Shown here: in pieces, positions 60,945 through 64,000 of the stretch
Numbering within the stretch: position 1 is the stretch's first letter
How the letters are laid out: each line of letters starts with the position of its first letter
Source: Citrobacter farmeri
GTDB taxonomy: Bacteria > Pseudomonadota > Gammaproteobacteria > Enterobacterales > Enterobacteriaceae
Direction of reading: 5' to 3'
NCBI RefSeq assembly: GCF_019048065.1
Contig: NZ_CP077291.1
Location: forward strand, 1,860,001 to 1,924,000
DNA length: 64,000 nt
Notes under the pieces: generated by a model
Told to the model about the DNA's origin: nothing
What the model saw: only the letters and a program-made list of their open reading frames with translations
Databases searched by the model: none
Program-made: the position numbers and the translations under genes

Positions 60945-61916
60945 ATGGAAACAAAAAAAAATAATAGTGAGTACATCCCTGAGTTTGAGAAATCCTTTCG
61001 CCATCCGCGCTACTGGGGCGCATGGCTGGGCGTCGCGGCGATGGCGGGCATTGCCTTAACGCCTGCGTCTTTTCGCGATCCGCTGCTGGCGAAACTGGGC
61101 CGTTTTGCGGGACGTCTTGGCAAAAGCTCGCGTCGTCGGGCGCGGATTAACCTGTCCTTATGCTTTCCTGAGCGCAGTGAAGCTGAGCGTGAAGCAATCG
61201 TTGATGCAATGTTTTCTACTGCGCCGCAGGCCATGGTGATGATGGCGGAACTGGCGATCCGCGGCCCGGAAAAAATACAGTCGCGCGTTGACTGGGAAGG
61301 GCTTGAAATCATTGAGGAGATGCGCCGTAACAACGAGAAAGTGATCTTCCTGGTGCCGCACGGCTGGGGCGTGGATATTCCGGCGATGCTGATGGCGTCA
61401 CAGGGCCAGAAGATGGCGGCGATGTTCCATAATCAGGGAAACCCGGTGTTTGATTACGTCTGGAACACGGTTCGTCGCCGTTTCGGCGGCCGGCTGCATG
61501 CGCGTAATGACGGCATTAAACCGTTTATTCAGTCCGTTCGTCAGGGCTATTGGGGATATTATTTGCCCGATCAGGATCATGGCCCTGAACACAGCGAATT
61601 TGTTGATTTCTTTGCCACCTATAAAGCGACATTACCTGCCATTGGCAGACTGATGAAGGTGTGCCGGGCGCGAGTGATCCCACTGTTTCCGGTGTACAAC
61701 GGTGACACCCACCGCTTGACGATTCAGGTGCGCCCGCCAATGGACGATCTGTTGACCGCAGATGACAACACCATCGCCCGCCGAATGAACGAAGAGGTGG
61801 AAATTTTTGTGGGTCCGCATCCCGAGCAATATACCTGGATACTGAAACTGCTGAAGACCCGCAAACCAGGCGAGATCCAGCCGTATAAGCGCAAAGATCT
61901 CTACCCCCTCAAATAA
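60945..61916 (+). CDS. lpxM: Lipid A myristoyltransferase LpxM (MsbB)
   Basis: Inner-membrane acyltransferase that adds the last (myristoyl) chain to lipid A, making it hexa-acylated. 323 residues from ATG 60945 (METKKNNSEYIPEF), the E. coli length; the upstream in-frame ATG at 60858 would enter the terminator. One N-terminal hydrophobic anchor (about 25-45) is present. The acyltransferase HxxxxD catalytic motif is HGWGVD in LVPHGWGVDIP. Ends RKDLYPLK. Confidence 0.97.
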   Translation: METKKNNSEYIPEFEKSFRHPRYWGAWLGVAAMAGIALTPASFRDPLLAKLGRFAGRLGKSSRRRARINLSLCFPERSEAEREAIVDAMFSTAPQAMVMMAELAIRGPEKIQSRVDWEGLEIIEEMRRNNEKVIFLVPHGWGVDIPAMLMASQGQKMAAMFHNQGNPVFDYVWNTVRRRFGGRLHARNDGIKPFIQSVRQGYWGYYLPDQDHGPEHSEFVDFFATYKATLPAIGRLMKVCRARVIPLFPVYNGDTHRLTIQVRPPMDDLLTADDNTIARRMNEEVEIFVGPHPEQYTWILKLLKTRKPGEIQPYKRKDLYPLK

Positions 61917-61917
61917 G

Positions 61918-61947
61918 AAAAAGGCCTCTCGAAAGAGAGGCCTTTTT
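61918..61947. terminator. Bidirectional terminator between lpxM and pykA
   Basis: AAAAAGGCCTCTC and GAGAGGCCTTTTT pair around GAAA, with A and T runs on both strands. Confidence 0.92.
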
Positions 61948-61961
61948 GCATCAGGAGCCGA

Positions 61962-63404
61962 TCACTCGACGGTCAGAATACGCGTAGTATTGGTCGAACC
62001 GATGGTGCTCATCACGTCACCCTGAGTCACGATAACCAGATCGCCGGACACCAGGTAGCCTTTATCACGCAGCAGATTTACCGCTTCGCTTGCCGCGACA
62101 ACGCCATCCGCGGCGCTGTCGAAATAGACTGGCGTAACGCCACGGTACAGCGATGTCAGGTTCAGCGTACGCTCATGTCGGGACATGGCAAAAATCGGCA
62201 GGCCGGAACTGATGCGAGAGGTCATCAGCGCAGTACGACCGGATTCTGTCATGGTAATGATCGCGGTCACTCCTTTCAGGTGGTTCGCCGCGTACATAGC
62301 AGACATCGCGATCGCTTCTTCAACATTGTCGAATTGAATATCCAGACGGTGTTTAGAGACATTGATGCTGGGGATCTTTTCTGCGCCCAGGCAGACGCGT
62401 GCCATTGCTGCGACGGTTTCCGCCGGATACTGGCCTGCGGCCGTCTCGGCTGAGAGCATGACCGCATCGGTACCATCCAGCACGGCGTTTGCGACGTCCA
62501 TTACTTCCGCACGGGTTGGCATTGGGTTGGTGATCATCGACTCCATCATCTGGGTCGCGGTAATCACCGCGCGGTTCAACTTACGTGCACGACGAATCAA
62601 CGTCTTCTGGATGCCGACCAGTTCCGGATCGCCAATCTCAACGCCGAGGTCGCCACGTGCGACCATCACCACGTCAGAAGCCAGAATGATGTCATCCATC
62701 GCATTCTGATCGCAGACTGCTTCAGCACGCTCAACTTTTGCCACAATCTTGGCATCGCAACCTGCATCACGCGCCAGTCGGCGAGCGTAGTTCAGGTCTT
62801 CCCCGCAGCGCGGGAAGGAGACCGCCAGATAGTCAACGCCAATCAGAGCGGCAGTAACGATGTCAGCTTTGTCTTTCTCGGTCAGGGCTTCTGCGGAGAG
62901 ACCGCCGCCCAGTTTGTTAATGCCTTTGTTGTTGGAGAGCGGGCCGCCCACGGTCACTTCCGTGAACACTTTCATGCCCTGAACCTCCAGCACTTTTAAC
63001 TGCACGCGTCCATCGTCGAGCAGCAGAATGTCGCCTGGTACTACATCTGCCGGCAGACCTTTATAGTCAATGCCGACTTTTTCTTTGTCGCCTTCACCTT
63101 TACCCAGGTTGGCATCCAGGAGAAATTTGTCACCGATGTTGAGGAATACTTTGCCTTCTTTAAAGGTAGAGACGCGAATTTTTGGCCCCTGGAGGTCACC
63201 CAGAATGGCCACGTGGCGTCCCAGTTTGGCAGCGATCTCACGAACTTTATCCGCGCGCATTTTATGATCTTCTGGCGAACCGTGAGAGAAATTCATTCGC
63301 ACGACGTTAGCGCCTGCGGCGATAATCTTCTCAAGATTGTTATCGCGGTCAGTAGCCGGGCCTAATGTCGTAACGATTTTGGTTCTGCGAAGCCTTCTGG
63401 ACAT
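61962..63404 (-). CDS. pykA: Pyruvate kinase II
   Basis: Glycolytic enzyme forming pyruvate and ATP from phosphoenolpyruvate and ADP. 480 residues from ATG 63404 ([13 protein letters not shown]), the E. coli length; an ATG at 63428 adds eight residues. The barrel with [11 protein letters not shown], the Lys and metal-binding region [11 protein letters not shown], and [14 protein letters not shown] is complete. The C-terminal allosteric domain ends [12 protein letters not shown]. PykA is AMP-activated in E. coli. Divergent neighbours are lpxM (convergent) and hexR (upstream on the same strand). Confidence 0.98.
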   Translation of the reverse strand: MSRRLRRTKIVTTLGPATDRDNNLEKIIAAGANVVRMNFSHGSPEDHKMRADKVREIAAKLGRHVAILGDLQGPKIRVSTFKEGKVFLNIGDKFLLDANLGKGEGDKEKVGIDYKGLPADVVPGDILLLDDGRVQLKVLEVQGMKVFTEVTVGGPLSNNKGINKLGGGLSAEALTEKDKADIVTAALIGVDYLAVSFPRCGEDLNYARRLARDAGCDAKIVAKVERAEAVCDQNAMDDIILASDVVMVARGDLGVEIGDPELVGIQKTLIRRARKLNRAVITATQMMESMITNPMPTRAEVMDVANAVLDGTDAVMLSAETAAGQYPAETVAAMARVCLGAEKIPSINVSKHRLDIQFDNVEEAIAMSAMYAANHLKGVTAIITMTESGRTALMTSRISSGLPIFAMSRHERTLNLTSLYRGVTPVYFDSAADGVVAASEAVNLLRDKGYLVSGDLVIVTQGDVMSTIGSTNTTRILTVE

Positions 63405-63528
63405 GTAATACTCCGTTGACTGAAACAACTAGGTGTTGCGTGAACAATAAACCGGTAGTTCTGAAAACCTTTACAAAGCATAGCGAACAAAACCGGATGA
63501 TGAATTTAAGTAGAACTTATTATTGCTG

Positions 63529-64000
63529 TTAGCGGTCATTACTCTTGATGAGCAGTTCTTTATCAAAACGCGATTCCCTGAGCGCTTCCTTGACACGCTT
63601 CAAGTTATCTCTGAATTTTGCTCCACGACGCAAAGTAAATCCCGTAGCCAGCACATCTATCACGGTCAACTGCGCAAGTCGAGAGACCATGGGCATATAA
63701 ATGTCAGTATCTTCCGGCACATCGAGGGTAATTGCCAGCGTTGCTTCACGCGCCAGCGGCGTATTGGCGGAGGTTAACGCAATCACCATGGCATCGTTTT
63801 CACGCGCAAGCTGCGCCAGCTCGACCAGACTCTTGGTGCGACCGGTATGCGAAATCAACACCACTACGTCATCGTCACTACAATTCATACAGCTCATCCG
63901 TTGCAAAACGACGTCGTCGGAGTAGACAACCGGGACATTGAAACGGAAAAACTTGTTCATGGCGTCATGGGCGACGGCGGCGGACGACCCCAGGCCAAAG
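63529..64000 (-). CDS. hexR: RpiR-family repressor HexR (5' end beyond window)
   Basis: C-terminal 157 residues of a repressor that controls Entner-Doudoroff and central carbon genes (zwf, edd, eda, pykA) in response to 2-keto-3-deoxy-6-phosphogluconate. The SIS sugar-phosphate-binding domain is seen with FGLGSSAAVAHD and VVVLISHTGRTKSLVELA. The N-terminal HTH domain lies beyond the right edge. The frame continues through 64000, so the ATG at 63960 is internal. In E. coli hexR is divergent from zwf, upstream of pykA as here. Confidence 0.93.
   Translation of the reverse strand, partial: FGLGSSAAVAHDAMNKFFRFNVPVVYSDDVVLQRMSCMNCSDDDVVVLISHTGRTKSLVELAQLARENDAMVIALTSANTPLAREATLAITLDVPEDTDIYMPMVSRLAQLTVIDVLATGFTLRRGAKFRDNLKRVKEALRESRFDKELLIKSNDR

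Overview
The window is a chromosomal segment of a motile member of the Enterobacteriaceae. Proteins and gene order follow the Escherichia coli/Salmonella ftnA-araFGH-otsBA-flhDC-che-flhBAE-argS-aspS-ruvCAB-znuABC-pykA-hexR backbone almost gene for gene. Several insertions, plus a tap gene, fit Citrobacter or a close relative better than E. coli or Salmonella. That species guess is inference from content and from remembered reference proteins; no alignment or database search was run. I saw no tRNA, rRNA, CRISPR array, insertion sequence, phage or plasmid origin.

Layout. 1-7 kb: C-terminally cut ftnA, the lipoprotein yecR, an RpiB/LacAB-type isomerase, a DHA2-like MFS exporter, the tiny dual-function azuC gene with CRP sites, yecJ, ftnB and a DJ-1/PfpI protein. 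6-12.4 kb: araFGH (arabinose import), otsBA (trehalose synthesis) and uspC. 13-18.6 kb: master motility regulator flhDC, then motAB-cheAW. 18.7-25.6 kb: an accessory block with a dicarboxylate/amino-acid symporter and a five-gene Csu-like (spore-coat-U) chaperone-usher pilus operon. 25.7-32 kb: tar-tap-cheRBYZ behind a near-consensus sigma-28 promoter. 32-37.1 kb: a second, unrelated FimD-type pilus operon on the minus strand. 37.6-41.3 kb: flhBAE. 41.5-44.2 kb: a transporter plus GH105 hydrolase pair (rhiTN-like) with a KdgR-like box. 44.3 kb to the end: conserved housekeeping genes (argS, yecM, cutC, cmoBA, yecN, yecE, yecD, aspS, nudB, yebC, ruvCAB, znuBC/znuA, mepM, lpxM, pykA and partial hexR).

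How the genes work together. FlhDC drives the flagellar cascade. MotAB are the stator, the Che proteins link Tar and Tap to the motor, and FlhBAE belong to the export gate and its periplasmic accessory. The two pilus operons sit exactly at the two operon joints of the chemotaxis locus (cheW|tar and cheZ|flhB), so surface-attachment genes have been inserted without breaking motility genes. The GH105 enzyme would release unsaturated uronate from rhamnogalacturonan disaccharides. The isomerase at 1.2 kb resembles the RpiB-fold isomerases that act on the same intermediate, and it has a weaker KdgR-like box, suggesting a split pectin-use module.

Most notable points for follow-up: the pilus insertions, a possible GTG-initiated leader peptide in the flhDC 5' UTR, a TTTTA tandem repeat upstream of the second pilus operon, the KdgR-linked pair, and the CRP-controlled azuC. 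I found no clear candidate for a wholly new defence or mobile system. The accessory content is pilus and sugar-use genes.
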